Shown here piece by piece: positions 36,687-45,649 of a stretch of 64,000 nucleotides of DNA. This DNA is from JAWKUK01 sp041398605 (GTDB lineage Bacteria > Planctomycetota > UBA1135 > GCA-002686595). Position 1 is the stretch's first letter, and each line of letters opens with the position of its first letter. The stretch is from positions 330,868 to 394,867 of the forward strand of contig JAWKUK010000006.1 in assembly GCA_041398605.1 (NCBI GenBank). The letters run 5' to 3'. The notes below the pieces were generated by a model that saw nothing but the letters and a program-made list of their open reading frames with translations, searched no databases and was not told the origin of the DNA. A program made the translations under genes and the position numbers.

Positions 36687-36955
36687 GACATCCCGCCCGG
36701 ATCTGAGGGTCCGTCGCCGAGGCGGTCGATGATCACGTCATCCGAGACCTCTAGGGCGAGACCGAGGCCCAGGACCGCGAGCACGGCCAGCACCTTGTCG
36801 AGGCGCAAGGTGGGCTTGCCATGCTCGAGGTCGTAGACAAACGCCACGCCAACACCAGCGAGGTCCGCGAGGACGAGCTGCCGCAAGCCAAGGCGGCGGC
36901 GGCGGACTCGGACAGCCCGACCGAGGAGTGCGGTAGGAGGGGTGGTGGGAGCCAT
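36680..36955 (-). CDS. hipB: HipB-like XRE-family antitoxin/transcriptional repressor
   Basis: About 91 residues from an ATG at 36955 (a TTG at 36970 is possible). The HTH_3 fold is visible: LGRAVRVRRRRLGLRQLVLA, DLAGVGVAFVYDLEHGK, TLRLDKVLAVLAVLGL. In this family the protein binds HipA to neutralise it and represses its own operon. It overlaps hipA by 7 bp. Three similar inverted repeats (AATCCA-N10-TGGATT type) lie directly upstream, the first touching the start region, which fits autoregulation. The helix-turn-helix call is good; the antitoxin role rests on gene order and family. Confidence 0.85.
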   Translation of the reverse strand: MAPTTPPTALLGRAVRVRRRRLGLRQLVLADLAGVGVAFVYDLEHGKPTLRLDKVLAVLAVLGLGLALEVSDDVIIDRLGDGPSDPGGMSC

Positions 36956-36960
36956 AGCAG

Positions 36961-37114
36961 ATCCATCCAAGCGGATGGATTTCCTTCATTGGCGGACGCC
37001 TGGAGCCGATCTCCTAGGCAAAATCCACCCGATCAAATGGATTCCGCCATACCAGCGCACTTCGTGACCGCTCGGGCCCTCCTCGCCCATGAAATCTATT
37101 CGATCTCATGGATT
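36961..37114. promoter_or_regulatory. Three operator-like inverted repeats upstream of hipBA
   Basis: Three sites share the pattern ATCCA-N10-TGGATT. Site 1 is 36961-36981, and its core ATCCATCC-AAGC-GGATGGAT is a perfect 8-bp palindrome. Site 2 is 37022-37043 (AATCCA/TGGATT). Site 3 is 37093-37114 (AATCTA/TGGATT). Centres are 62 and 71 bp apart. Known HipB operators in E. coli have TATCC-N8-GGATA, so the half-site is alike but the spacing differs. They fill much of the 386-bp gap between hipB and the GH31 gene; no other feature was seen there. Confidence 0.7.
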
Positions 37115-37341
37115 CTTTCCGTTGAGTCGCCGGCCTGAACGGCATACCCCTCCATCAGCTCAGCTTGACCAACGACGACAATGGCAGGCGACATGGGCAG
37201 GCGACATGTACGGGCGACATCGAGGAGCAACATTGAGAGCGAGCGAATGACACGCCGCGCGCTGCGCCGGTCTCCGATACTCGTCCCTTCGAGCCCCCTC
37301 GAGCCCCCTGACTCCAGAGGCGCCCTGCGCCCGCCCCGCGC

Positions 37342-39543
37342 TTGACCACCGGACCCCGCAAGAATCCGTTCCACCACTTCGGCCGCCTGACGCCGCTCGA
37401 CACGTCGCGTCTGCCCGATCGCGCGCGGCTCGCGACGCGGACGACGGGACCTGTCGCGCACACCTGCCGCATCGAGACCTTCTCGTGCGTCACGGCGGAG
37501 GGGCGCACCGCGCCGCAGCCGAGCCTCGTCCTACGCCACGCGCCGAAGTACGACTTCCTCGAGAGCTCGCCGCGGCGGGCGCGGGTGCGCTTCGAGTTCG
37601 ACGGCGCACACGTGCGCGCACAGGTCGCGTTCGAAGAGGGCGTCACGTACCTCGGCCTCGGCGAGCGCGCGGGGCCGCTCGCGCGCAACGGTCGCCTGCA
37701 CCTCCTGTGGAACACGGACGCCTACGGGTACGGCGAGGACGCTGAGGCGCTCTACCAATCGCACCCGTGGGTCCTCGCGCTGCACGCGGACGGCCGCGCG
37801 ACCGGGGTCCTGTTCGACTCGATCCGCCGCGGTCGCATCGGGTGCGCCGACGATGGCGTGGAGGCCGTCTTCGAGGAAGAGCCGTTCGACGTGCACTTGA
37901 TCGAGGGCGCGCACCCGCTGGAGGTGCTGCGCGCCCTCGCCGCCCTGATCGGCACGACGCCGCGCCCGCCGCGCTGGGCGCTCGGCTACCACCAGTGCCG
38001 CTACTCGTACATGTCCGCGGACGAAGCGCGCGAGGTCGCGGCGCGCCTGCGCGCGGAGCGCATCCCGTGCGACGCGCTCTGGTTCGACATCGACTACATG
38101 GACCGCTATCGCGTGTTCTCGTGGAACCGCGCGCGCTTCCCGCACCCGCGCGGCCTCACGGACGCGCTGCGCGCCGACGGCCTGCGCTCGGTCGCGATCA
38201 TCGACCCGGGCGTCGTCGATGCGCACGATGATCCGGTGCACGCCGAGGGCCTCGCGGGCGACCACTTCGTCCTGCGCCCGGACGGCGTCCCGGCGGGAGG
38301 GCGCGTGTGGCCCGGGTTCTGCCACTTCCCCGACTTCACGCGCGCCGAGACGCGCGCTTGGTGGGCGGCGCGCACCGAAGAGTTCGTGCGCGACAGCGGC
38401 CTCGACGGTGTCTGGTGCGACATGAACGAGCCCGCGCTGCTCGGCGCGCCGACGCGCACGCTGCGCGAGGACGCCGTGCACCGCGGCGAGCCGAGCGGCG
38501 CGCACGCGCGCGTCCACAACTTGTATGGGCACTTGATGGTCGAGGCCGTGCGCGCCGGCGCCGAAGCCGCGCGCCCCGGCGAGCGCCCATTTGTACTGAC
38601 ACGCGCAGGCCACATGCGGACCGCGGCCCTCGCCGCGACCTGGACCGGCGACAACCAAGCGCACTGGACGGACCTCGAGTACGCGATCCCGATGGTCTTG
38701 AACCTCGGCGTCAGCGGGCAGCCGATGGTCGGGCCGGACCTGGGCGGCTTCATGGGCGACCCCGACGAGGAGCTCTTCGTGCGCTGGTTCGAGCTGGGCG
38801 CCTACCTGCCGTTCTGCCGCGGGCACGCGGAGGCCGGCACGTGCCGCAAGGAGCCCTGGGCCTTCGGCGAGCGCGCGCGCGACGAGGTGCGCGCGGCGTT
38901 GGAGCGGCGCATGCAGCTCCTCCCGACCCTCGTGACGTTGTTCGACGAAGCGCACCGGACGGGCGCGCCCGTCGCGCGCCCGGTGTCGTTCGCGGACCCG
39001 AGCGACCCGGCGCTCGCGCGCATCGACGACGCGTTCCTGTTGGGCCCGGACCTCCTCATCTCACCAGCCTTGCGCCCAGGCGCAGCGCACAAGCGCACCG
39101 TGCTGCCGCGCGGCGGCTGGTACCCGTTCCCCGCGGGCGGCATCCACCTGCAGACGCGCGAGGTCGTCGTCGCGGCGCCGCGCGGCACCACGCCGGTGTT
39201 CGCGCGCGCCGGCTCGATCGTCTTCACAGGCGCCGCCTTGCAGCACACGGGCGCGCCCGACGAAGAGCGCACGTGGCACGTCTTCCTCGACGACGCGGGC
39301 GACGCGACCGGCACCTTGGTCGAAGACTCAGGGACGCGCCCCGAGCCGGAAGGGCGCCTGCAAGTCGAAGCCCAGCGCGCGGGCGACGTCGTCGAGCTCC
39401 GCGCGGCCATTGAAGGCGCGCCGCCTTCGCACCGCACGCGGATCGTGGTGCACGCGGGCGCCCTCAGCGTCGAGGCGACGCTCGCGTCGACGCCCAGGGG
39501 CCTGACGCGGCTCACCCTCATCACAGGCCAAAGCTCAGGCTGA
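37342..39543 (+). CDS. Glycoside hydrolase family 31 alpha-glucosidase/alpha-xylosidase
   Basis: About 733 residues from a TTG at 37342. Retaining exo-glycosidase that releases terminal alpha-linked glucose (or xylose). An N-terminal beta-sandwich with YLGLGERAGPL.RNG and WN.D...Y is followed by the catalytic barrel: GYHQCRYSYM, WFDIDYMDRYRVFSWN, nucleophile motif WCDMNEP (Asp360) and acid/base motif TWTGDNQAHW (Asp437). The VSGQPMVGPDLGGFMGDP and LPFCRGHAE segments form the sugar pocket. Both catalytic carboxylates are present and the length is normal. There is no signal peptide, so a cytoplasmic role on imported oligosaccharide is likely. Grouped with the transporter and the debranching-like enzyme. 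Confidence 0.92.
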   Translation: MTTGPRKNPFHHFGRLTPLDTSRLPDRARLATRTTGPVAHTCRIETFSCVTAEGRTAPQPSLVLRHAPKYDFLESSPRRARVRFEFDGAHVRAQVAFEEGVTYLGLGERAGPLARNGRLHLLWNTDAYGYGEDAEALYQSHPWVLALHADGRATGVLFDSIRRGRIGCADDGVEAVFEEEPFDVHLIEGAHPLEVLRALAALIGTTPRPPRWALGYHQCRYSYMSADEAREVAARLRAERIPCDALWFDIDYMDRYRVFSWNRARFPHPRGLTDALRADGLRSVAIIDPGVVDAHDDPVHAEGLAGDHFVLRPDGVPAGGRVWPGFCHFPDFTRAETRAWWAARTEEFVRDSGLDGVWCDMNEPALLGAPTRTLREDAVHRGEPSGAHARVHNLYGHLMVEAVRAGAEAARPGERPFVLTRAGHMRTAALAATWTGDNQAHWTDLEYAIPMVLNLGVSGQPMVGPDLGGFMGDPDEELFVRWFELGAYLPFCRGHAEAGTCRKEPWAFGERARDEVRAALERRMQLLPTLVTLFDEAHRTGAPVARPVSFADPSDPALARIDDAFLLGPDLLISPALRPGAAHKRTVLPRGGWYPFPAGGIHLQTREVVVAAPRGTTPVFARAGSIVFTGAALQHTGAPDEERTWHVFLDDAGDATGTLVEDSGTRPEPEGRLQVEAQRAGDVVELRAAIEGAPPSHRTRIVVHAGALSVEATLASTPRGLTRLTLITGQSSG

Positions 39544-39682
39544 GACCCCGGCCGACCATGGGCGACCGAGCGCACGAGCGGCGACCCATGTGCCAAGGCG
39601 GCGCACATCGCGTCGACGAGCGGGAGCGCGACCGCGAGGCGCTGGACCGAAGCAGCGGCCTCCCGGTTGGTGCCGCGCACTT

Positions 39683-40237
39683 CTACCAGAAGAAGCGCTG
39701 CCAGCCGCGGGCGTCCCTGCGGCGCATCTGCAAGTAGATGAGGACGCCGGTCAGCGTGACAAAGACCAGCGCGAGGCCCCAGCCCATGGCCAGGACGAGG
39801 CCGCCGTCGCCGAAGGCCTCGCCGCTGTGCAAGCGGTACAGCAGCGGCTTGTCGTGATCGTCCGACTCCTCGAGGAGCGCGCCCGTGTCGGCTGCGAACA
39901 CATAACGCTTGTCCTCGCCGCCGCCAGGGCGGCCCGTATGGACCGTCACGGTCGGCGCGTCGGCCTTCCACTTGAGCTCGACGCGATCGATCAGCGCGGC
40001 GCCATGCTCGCGCTTCAACGTCGCGAACGCGCGCTGCATCGGCTCGGACCAGACGCTCTCATCGGCGGCCGCCGTCACAGGCGAGGTCATCTCGCGCAGG
40101 CGCTCGCGTTCAGCCTCATCCGGGCCAAAGAACTCCGTCCCAGCGACGAGTGTGCCGGTTGCGCCGGCCCACAGGAGGAAGAGCGCGGCCGGCCAACCGA
40201 CCCAACGATGGTAACGACGCAAGGTGCGCGGCTGCAT
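39683..40237 (-). CDS. PepSY-associated transmembrane protein
   Basis: 184 residues. An N-terminal membrane helix after RTLRRYHRWVGWPAALFLLWAG and a second near the C-terminus (about 148-172) flank an extracytoplasmic PepSY-like region (about 30-145) with VTVHTGRPGGG, YVFAADTGALLEE and the LHSGEAFGDGG segment. The RYHRW.GW.A start and the LH.GE..G..G motif are diagnostic of the PepSY_TM family, often tied to iron/siderophore or redox functions. It is short for that family (many have four helices). No uptake gene is adjacent, so the function stays open. Confidence 0.85.
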   Translation of the reverse strand: MQPRTLRRYHRWVGWPAALFLLWAGATGTLVAGTEFFGPDEAERERLREMTSPVTAAADESVWSEPMQRAFATLKREHGAALIDRVELKWKADAPTVTVHTGRPGGGEDKRYVFAADTGALLEESDDHDKPLLYRLHSGEAFGDGGLVLAMGWGLALVFVTLTGVLIYLQMRRRDARGWQRFFW

Positions 40238-40281
40238 GCAGAGAGAGTGCCACGAGGACCGCGCCGCGCGCGCGTGGAATT

Positions 40282-40320
40282 GCCGGCTTCCGCGCAGGAC
40301 TCGCCCGCGCGGGAGCCGGC
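40282..40320 (-). terminator. Terminator-like hairpin after the DUF4139 gene
   Basis: GCCGGCTTCCGCGC (40282-40295) pairs with GCGCGGGAGCCGGC (40307-40320) over 14 bp with one G-U pair and an 11-base loop. It is 16 bp past the stop of the leftward gene at 40336. Confidence 0.5.
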
Positions 40321-40335
40321 CTGGTCACCTGCGCG

Positions 40336-42009
40336 TCACTCTCGCACGAGTACGTCGTACGAGAACGTCACCTTGCGCTCCTCGCCCGGGGCGAGCGTGA
40401 GGCTCCAGACGAGCTCTTGGCGCCGGTTGACGGAATAGACGCCGCGCTCGAGGTTCTTCTTGGTGGGCGCCTCACTGGCCTCGATCAGCTCACCGGAGAT
40501 CTCACGCCGCGCTTCGACCTGGACGGCTTCCTGCCTGTGGTTGCACAGTTGCAGCTCGCCGTTCACTCTCACTTTGCGGTAGTCATTCCCGCCCACAGCG
40601 ATGTGCTCGCGCTCCGTGTCGGCCTCGTACTCGGACGCCGTCGTGCGCACGGCCAGCGCCTTGGTCACGTGCACGGTCGTCTCTTCGCCGGGGTTCACCC
40701 ACGTCGTCGTGCGCTGCCCGAGGAACCGCTCACCGGCGACGATGATGACAGGCGCAGTCGTCATCGGGAAATCGAACGGGTTCGAGAAGCGCAGCGCGTC
40801 CCAAGCGCCCTCCTGATCCTCCGGCGGCGCGGGCTCCCAGCTCTGACGTTCGACCCGCCGTCCCCACTCGTCACGCGTGTCCGGCACGCGCCATGCGACG
40901 ATCCGCGAGTAAGGCGCGCGCTCTGACGCGACGCGCACGAACAAAGAGTCGCCCTCGCGCAAATCGCGCGTGCCGATCGAGTGATAATGCAGGTCGATCC
41001 CCTCCGACGCCGGCTGGATCGCGCTCCCGCCGCTGCCGTAGGAGACAGAGTTCGAGGAGGCGTTCTGCGCCACCACCACGCGATTGCCGCGCGTGTTGTC
41101 GAACATGCTCGAAAGCTGCGCAAAGAAGTCCGCCCAAGTCGTCGCCGTCGACATCGGCGAGAGGACGTGCGAGTGCTCCATGCTCGGAAAGCCTGAGATG
41201 AGCTCAATCTCCACGCCGACGAGGTCCGTGAGCTCGTTGCGAATGACCGCGGTCTGCGAGAGCTCGAGCAAGTCTGGGCTTGCGATGTCGAGCCGGTAGC
41301 TCGGCGCGTAGGAGAGCCCCTTGGCGAGGTAAGAGAGCGCGAGCCGGCCCGCGCCCTCGTGCGCAGTGACCTCCAACGCCGGGCGCTTGACCATGCGCGT
41401 CTCCGGCGCATCCACGACTTCGAGGAAGGCCACCAACGACAGGTCGACGAACGTGCGCCCGCTGGCCGTCTCCAACGCGAGGTATCGGTCGGGCTGGCTC
41501 GCGCCCGCCATGTTCATGTCGTAGCGGTTCGCCCACCCGTACCAATACCGCTGCTGCTCGAACGCGCGGCTCCACGCGCGCTCTTGCGGCGCGTCCTCGA
41601 ACGCGACGACACGCCCCGAGACTTCGGTCAGCGGCTCGCCGCGCAAGCGCACGCGGACCTTGCGCCCCGCGAGCTCGCGCGCAGGGTCACGGTCCCAGCG
41701 CCCGTCCGTCGGCACCTCGATCGAGCGCGTCGTCGCCCGAACATCTACGGCCCCCGCCGCGTCGACCCACAGCGTGCCGTGTACGGCATCGGGCACGTCC
41801 CCGATGGTGTACACGCCGGGCGTCGGCAGCTCCGCGGCTCGGCGCACCACGGCGATCCCGTTCTTGAACAGCGCCACCGAACGGATCGGCGCGTCGAGGT
41901 CAGCGGGCGGCGCCGCCTGCGCCGCGAGCGCGCCGGACGCAGTGACAACAGTCGAGAGGGCAAAGGCAGCGACAGCGCTGACGTGGCTTGAGGTGTACAT
42001 ATGGGTCAT
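40336..42009 (-). CDS. Exported DUF4139 (mucoidy-inhibitor-A-like) protein
   Basis: 557 residues. The signal peptide ends around ALAAQA (residue ~33). The region after it (VALFKNGIAVVRRAAELPTPGVYTIGDVPDAVHGTLWV) is the classic N-terminus of DUF4139 proteins. The C-terminal DUF4139 part has the SYLAKGLSYAPSYRLDI segment, TAVIRNELTDLVGVEIELISGFP, and a late EERKVTFSYDVLV ending. It is predicted to be periplasmic or surface exposed and mostly beta-structured. Biochemical function of the family is unknown. A 14-bp tandem repeat lies upstream of the start, and a hairpin follows the stop. Confidence 0.82.
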   Translation of the reverse strand: MTHMYTSSHVSAVAAFALSTVVTASGALAAQAAPPADLDAPIRSVALFKNGIAVVRRAAELPTPGVYTIGDVPDAVHGTLWVDAAGAVDVRATTRSIEVPTDGRWDRDPARELAGRKVRVRLRGEPLTEVSGRVVAFEDAPQERAWSRAFEQQRYWYGWANRYDMNMAGASQPDRYLALETASGRTFVDLSLVAFLEVVDAPETRMVKRPALEVTAHEGAGRLALSYLAKGLSYAPSYRLDIASPDLLELSQTAVIRNELTDLVGVEIELISGFPSMEHSHVLSPMSTATTWADFFAQLSSMFDNTRGNRVVVAQNASSNSVSYGSGGSAIQPASEGIDLHYHSIGTRDLREGDSLFVRVASERAPYSRIVAWRVPDTRDEWGRRVERQSWEPAPPEDQEGAWDALRFSNPFDFPMTTAPVIIVAGERFLGQRTTTWVNPGEETTVHVTKALAVRTTASEYEADTEREHIAVGGNDYRKVRVNGELQLCNHRQEAVQVEARREISGELIEASEAPTKKNLERGVYSVNRRQELVWSLTLAPGEERKVTFSYDVLVRE

Positions 42010-42072
42010 GGCTTCGGTACTCCTGAGACTGCCATGTTGTACGACGCCAAGCCCAGCGTGTTCGTCACGCCC

Positions 42073-42141
42073 AGGTCACAGCCACCAGGTCGCAGCCACT
42101 AGGTCGCAGCCACTAGGTCGCAGCCGCAGGGTCACAGCCGC
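42073..42141. repeat. 14-bp intergenic tandem repeat, about five units
   Basis: Units of AGGTCGCAGCCACT run from 42073: AGGTCACAGCCACC, two exact copies, then two diverged copies (AGGTCGCAGCCGC and AGGGTCACAGCCGC). They fill a third of the 206-bp gap upstream of the DUF4139 gene. Confidence 0.9.
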
Positions 42142-42215
42142 GGGGCCGAGTGAACGCCGGGTCGCAACCCGACGCTGGCCCCGGCGCCCTCCCAGCTTGA
42201 CGACGGCTCGCGCGC

Positions 42216-43340
42216 TCACACGCGCGTCCGCCGGAACTCCTTGAGGAGCTCGCACACTCGATCGACGTCCGCGAGCTCCATCCGGTGGTGGATCGGCAGG
42301 TTGAGGCCGTGCTCGCTCAAGTGCTCTGCGTTCGGCAGCGACTGCGCGCCGCCGTAGATCGGATAGAAGTGCAAGGGGTGGAAGCGCAGGCTCGTGTAGA
42401 CCCCGTGGTCGTAGAGAAACTGCGCGAGGTCGTCGCGCGAGCCGGCCGCGAGGCGCACCAAGTAGCAGAAGTACGAGTGCCGCTCGTCCGGCGCCGCGTC
42501 GACCGGCGTGCCGAGCCAGCTCGTCGCCCAATCCTCGTGCCTCAACACCGCGTTGTACCGGTCCCAGAGCGCGAGGCGACGCGCCTGGAACTCGTCCAGG
42601 CGCGCGAGCTGGACCAAGCCGACCGCGGCGTTCACGTCCGTCGGCAGCATCTTCGGGAATGAGTCCGTGATCTCGACCTCCCACCAACGCTTCTTCGTCG
42701 CCGAAGCTTGGAAGCCAGACTTGGCGATCCCGCAATACCGCAGGCGCCGCGCGCGAACGAGGCGCTCGCTGTCTTGCGCCAGGACGCCGCCCCCCTCGGT
42801 CGTCGTCAGGTTCTTGACCGCGTCGAAGCTGAAGATGCCGGTATCGCCGATCGTGCCGCAATGCCGGCCCTTGTAGGTCGAATCGATCGCGTGCGCGGCA
42901 TCCTCGACGATCGGCAGGCCGAAGCGCGCCATGCCGTCCATGTCGACCGGCTTGCCGCCGTAGTGCACGACCATGATCGCAGACGTGCGCGGCGTGATCT
43001 TCTGCTCGACGTCCTCCGGTCGCATGTTGCACGACTCGAGCTCGACGTCGCAGAAGACCGGGACGAGGTCGTTCAGCATGACCGCGTTCGCGCACGCGAT
43101 CCAAGTGAACGTCGGCACGATGACCTCTGAGCCCTTCGGGAGCTCCATCAGCTTCAGCGCCATTTGCAGGGCGTTCGAGCCGCTGTTCAAGAAGACGAAG
43201 CCCGGCGCGCCGACGCGCTCGGCGATGCGCCTCTCGAACTCGTCGCACTTCGCGCCGATGCCGAGCCACTGGCGCTCCATGCACTCGCCGACCGCGGCGA
43301 GCTCATCCGGTCCGACGTTCGATCCAAAGAGTGAGAGCAT
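42216..43340 (-). CDS. DegT/DnrJ/EryC1/StrS-family sugar aminotransferase
   Basis: 374 residues, PLP-dependent. It transfers an amino group to a keto-sugar nucleotide in surface polysaccharide or glycoprotein sugar synthesis. Family marks in order: NSGSNALQMALK, EVIVPTFTWIACANAV, VVHYGGKPVDMD, the IVEDAAHAID segment that binds PLP, and the Schiff-base lysine in FSFDAVKNLTTTEGG. The C-terminal RFHPLHFYPIYGG and LPNAEHLSEHGLNLPIH segments are also typical. Length is normal. It lies just downstream of the FAD oxidoreductase and GNAT genes on the same strand (70 bp gap). Together these could make and N-acylate an amino sugar, an inference from gene order. Confidence 0.9.
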   Translation of the reverse strand: MLSLFGSNVGPDELAAVGECMERQWLGIGAKCDEFERRIAERVGAPGFVFLNSGSNALQMALKLMELPKGSEVIVPTFTWIACANAVMLNDLVPVFCDVELESCNMRPEDVEQKITPRTSAIMVVHYGGKPVDMDGMARFGLPIVEDAAHAIDSTYKGRHCGTIGDTGIFSFDAVKNLTTTEGGGVLAQDSERLVRARRLRYCGIAKSGFQASATKKRWWEVEITDSFPKMLPTDVNAAVGLVQLARLDEFQARRLALWDRYNAVLRHEDWATSWLGTPVDAAPDERHSYFCYLVRLAAGSRDDLAQFLYDHGVYTSLRFHPLHFYPIYGGAQSLPNAEHLSEHGLNLPIHHRMELADVDRVCELLKEFRRTRV

Positions 43341-43410
43341 CTGGTTCGGTCCTGGTAGGTGCGTTGCCGGGTTGGCGCGTTGCCGTTGAGTACGTTGGAG
43401 GCGCCGTGGG

Positions 43411-44886
43411 TCAGCGAGCTGGCGGGGCTTGGCCGCCGTGCGGCTTGGCTGCCGTGTCGCCGAAGCGCGAGGCGAGGTCGCGCGCGAGGTCGTACCCCAT
43501 CTTCATTGCGACGTGGGTATTGATATAAGCGAAGCGCCCTTGGCGCCCGATCGATGACACGTTTTGGAGCGCCGCGACCTCGCGCAGGGCCGTCGCGAGG
43601 CGCTCTTCGTAGCCGACCCGATAGATCGGGTACCCGTGCTCGGCCTTGAAGACGTGGGTCGACGTCACGTCGCCGTGGGCGAGGATCCCGTCGGCGACCA
43701 GCTCATCGACGACGCAGGCGCTGGCGTGGTCCTCGTCTGTCCAAAGGCGCTCGCCGGGCTGACACGTGATCTCCGCGACCAAGATCGTCGAGCCGGGCGG
43801 GTCGACCTCGACCTTGAACAGCGAGAGGTCCGTGATCCGGTTGAACGTCTTGTCGCGGAAGTACATGAACGACGCGGGCAGCACCGTCGCGCGCCGCACG
43901 AGGATCCCGACGAACACGATGGCGCGGAACTGCAGCGCGCCCGCGGCTTCGGCCAGCGCGACCGGCGCGGGCGGGTGGAACAACGTCGGCAAGAGGCTCA
44001 ACGGGATCGTCGAAGCGAACCAATCACACGCCTCGCGCGCCTCGCCATCGGCGGACCGCAGCGTGACCCCAGTGCATCGCCCCCCGTCGAACTCGACGCG
44101 CTGGAGCGTCGTGCTGAGGCGGAGCTCGCCGCCCGCGCGTTGGTACTCCGCGGCGAACGCCTCGCAGATCAGCGAGAACCCGCGGCGCGTCGTGAAGTAC
44201 TCGCCCTCGACGTTCTCGACGTAACCTTCGGTGGAGATCGCCTTCGCGGGCGCTGGGAAGACTTTGTGCCAGAGCGCAAGGAGCTTCGCCTTGGGGCTGA
44301 AGCTCGGCAGGCGCTGGGTCGCGAACGAGGGCGAGAACGACTCTGGCCCGATGCCCCAGACCTTGTAGATGTAGTCGCGGAAGAAGATCCGGTAGAGGAC
44401 CGAGCCGTAGGCCTGCAGCAGCGCCTCCTCCGAGTTCGCGAACGGCCGACCGCGGCGGAAGAGCCCACGTGTGAAGTTGACGGCGAGGCTCCCGACGGCG
44501 TGCAGGACCGTCAGCGGCGGCAACTTCGTCAAGATGTCGAGCGGCGACAGCGGGTAGTCGAAGTACTTGCTACCGAACTTGATCTTGATCGTGCGCTCGA
44601 ACGGCTCCAGCACTTCCTTGCAGATCGCCTTGACGTCGCTGAGGATCTCGGGGTCGGTCGTGTGGAAGATGTGCGGGCCGTACTCGTAACAATTGCCCTC
44701 GATCTCGATCCCGCCGGCGAGGCCGCCGACGCGATCCGAGCGCTCGACGATCAGCGTCGAGAAGCCGCGCTTCTGCAGCGCGAGCCCCGCGGCAAGGCCC
44801 GCGCAACCGGCGCCTGCGATCACGACGCGCGGCGCGCGCATGCCGGGGCTGAGGCCGACGCCGACCGTGGGGTCGCTGGCCGTCAC
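43411..44886 (-). CDS. FAD-dependent oxidoreductase, protoporphyrinogen-oxidase/UDP-galactopyranose-mutase-like
   Basis: About 491 residues from a GTG at 44886 that overlaps the GNAT stop (GTGA). The Rossmann FAD-binding site is VVIAGAGCAGLAAGLAL with RVGGLAGG. The next segment, GNCYEYGPHIFHTTDPEI, is reminiscent of UDP-galactopyranose mutases and related sugar-biosynthetic flavoproteins. The middle YIYKVWGI.PE.F and the late YPIYRVGYEERL and IGRQGRFAYINTHVAMKMGYDLA segments are common to amine-oxidase/protoporphyrinogen-oxidase-like proteins in polysaccharide loci. It is probably cytoplasmic. Substrate not determinable. Gene order with a GNAT and a DegT aminotransferase favours sugar metabolism over haem synthesis. 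Confidence 0.82.
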   Translation of the reverse strand: MTASDPTVGVGLSPGMRAPRVVIAGAGCAGLAAGLALQKRGFSTLIVERSDRVGGLAGGIEIEGNCYEYGPHIFHTTDPEILSDVKAICKEVLEPFERTIKIKFGSKYFDYPLSPLDILTKLPPLTVLHAVGSLAVNFTRGLFRRGRPFANSEEALLQAYGSVLYRIFFRDYIYKVWGIGPESFSPSFATQRLPSFSPKAKLLALWHKVFPAPAKAISTEGYVENVEGEYFTTRRGFSLICEAFAAEYQRAGGELRLSTTLQRVEFDGGRCTGVTLRSADGEAREACDWFASTIPLSLLPTLFHPPAPVALAEAAGALQFRAIVFVGILVRRATVLPASFMYFRDKTFNRITDLSLFKVEVDPPGSTILVAEITCQPGERLWTDEDHASACVVDELVADGILAHGDVTSTHVFKAEHGYPIYRVGYEERLATALREVAALQNVSSIGRQGRFAYINTHVAMKMGYDLARDLASRFGDTAAKPHGGQAPPAR

Positions 44887-45422
44887 GAGCGCGGCCCCTC
44901 GAGCGACTTCTCTAGCGCGAGCGACTCGCCGTCGTCCGGCGCGTCGTAGCGCGTGAATCCATGGCGCGTATAAAACGCGATGCCAGCCTCGTTCGTCCGC
45001 AGGACACGCAGCTCGACGCGCCGCACGCCGCGGCCCGCGAGCTCTGCCTCCAACGCGCCGTAGAACGCGGACATCAGCCCGCGCCGCAAGATCGGCGCAT
45101 CGCCCACGCTCTGCTTGCCCAAGATCAGGTTGAAGAGCTCGACCGAGCCCGGCGCGACGAATCGGAAGCCGACGCATCCGAGCGCGGCGCCCTCGAGCTC
45201 CAACATGAACATCTGCGCGTCGGTGCGCTTCGAGAAGGCCTCGAACCAAGCGCGTTGGCCCTCTGGCGCGATCTCGTCGCGATGGAAGAACGCGTGCCGA
45301 TTGGCGTTCTTCCAGAGCCGCAAGGGCTCGACGTCGTCCCAGGTCGCCGGCCGCGCCAGGGCCGTCCGCCCGTCGAACGGGAACTCGACGTTGAAGTCGA
45401 GCGGCGCCATCGATTGAGGCAT
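44883..45422 (-). CDS. GNAT-family N-acetyltransferase
   Basis: About 179 residues from an ATG at 45422; a longer frame reaches 45551 but adds a low-complexity leader. Shows ATWDDVEPLRLWKNANRHAF (N-terminal strand/helix of sugar-type GNATs such as WecD/PseH-like enzymes), FMLELEGAALGCVGFR, the acetyl-CoA region around DAPILRRGLMSAFYGALE, and VELRVLRTNEAGIAFYTRHGF. Predicted to acetylate an amine using acetyl-CoA. Translationally coupled to the FAD oxidoreductase (GTGA). With the DegT aminotransferase downstream, it would fit N-acetylation of a freshly made amino sugar. Confidence 0.85.
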   Translation of the reverse strand: MPQSMAPLDFNVEFPFDGRTALARPATWDDVEPLRLWKNANRHAFFHRDEIAPEGQRAWFEAFSKRTDAQMFMLELEGAALGCVGFRFVAPGSVELFNLILGKQSVGDAPILRRGLMSAFYGALEAELAGRGVRRVELRVLRTNEAGIAFYTRHGFTRYDAPDDGESLALEKSLEGPRS

Positions 45423-45649
45423 CACGAGAGCGGCGTGGGCTGTGTCCGGGGAGCGGGAGCGCGGCGTGGCGCCCGCCGGGATCGCGCGGGGACAGGGCCG
45501 TTGTTGTAATCTACACCATCCGAGTCCGCTCAGTCGCGGATCGGGCCTCACCGGGCCTCACCGGGGCACGGCGCTTCAGCGCTGCCGGGTCCGCGGCTCT
45601 TCGAGCTGGGCCTGCTCCCGAGTCGAGACTCCTACTCCCGCCGAGGTTC

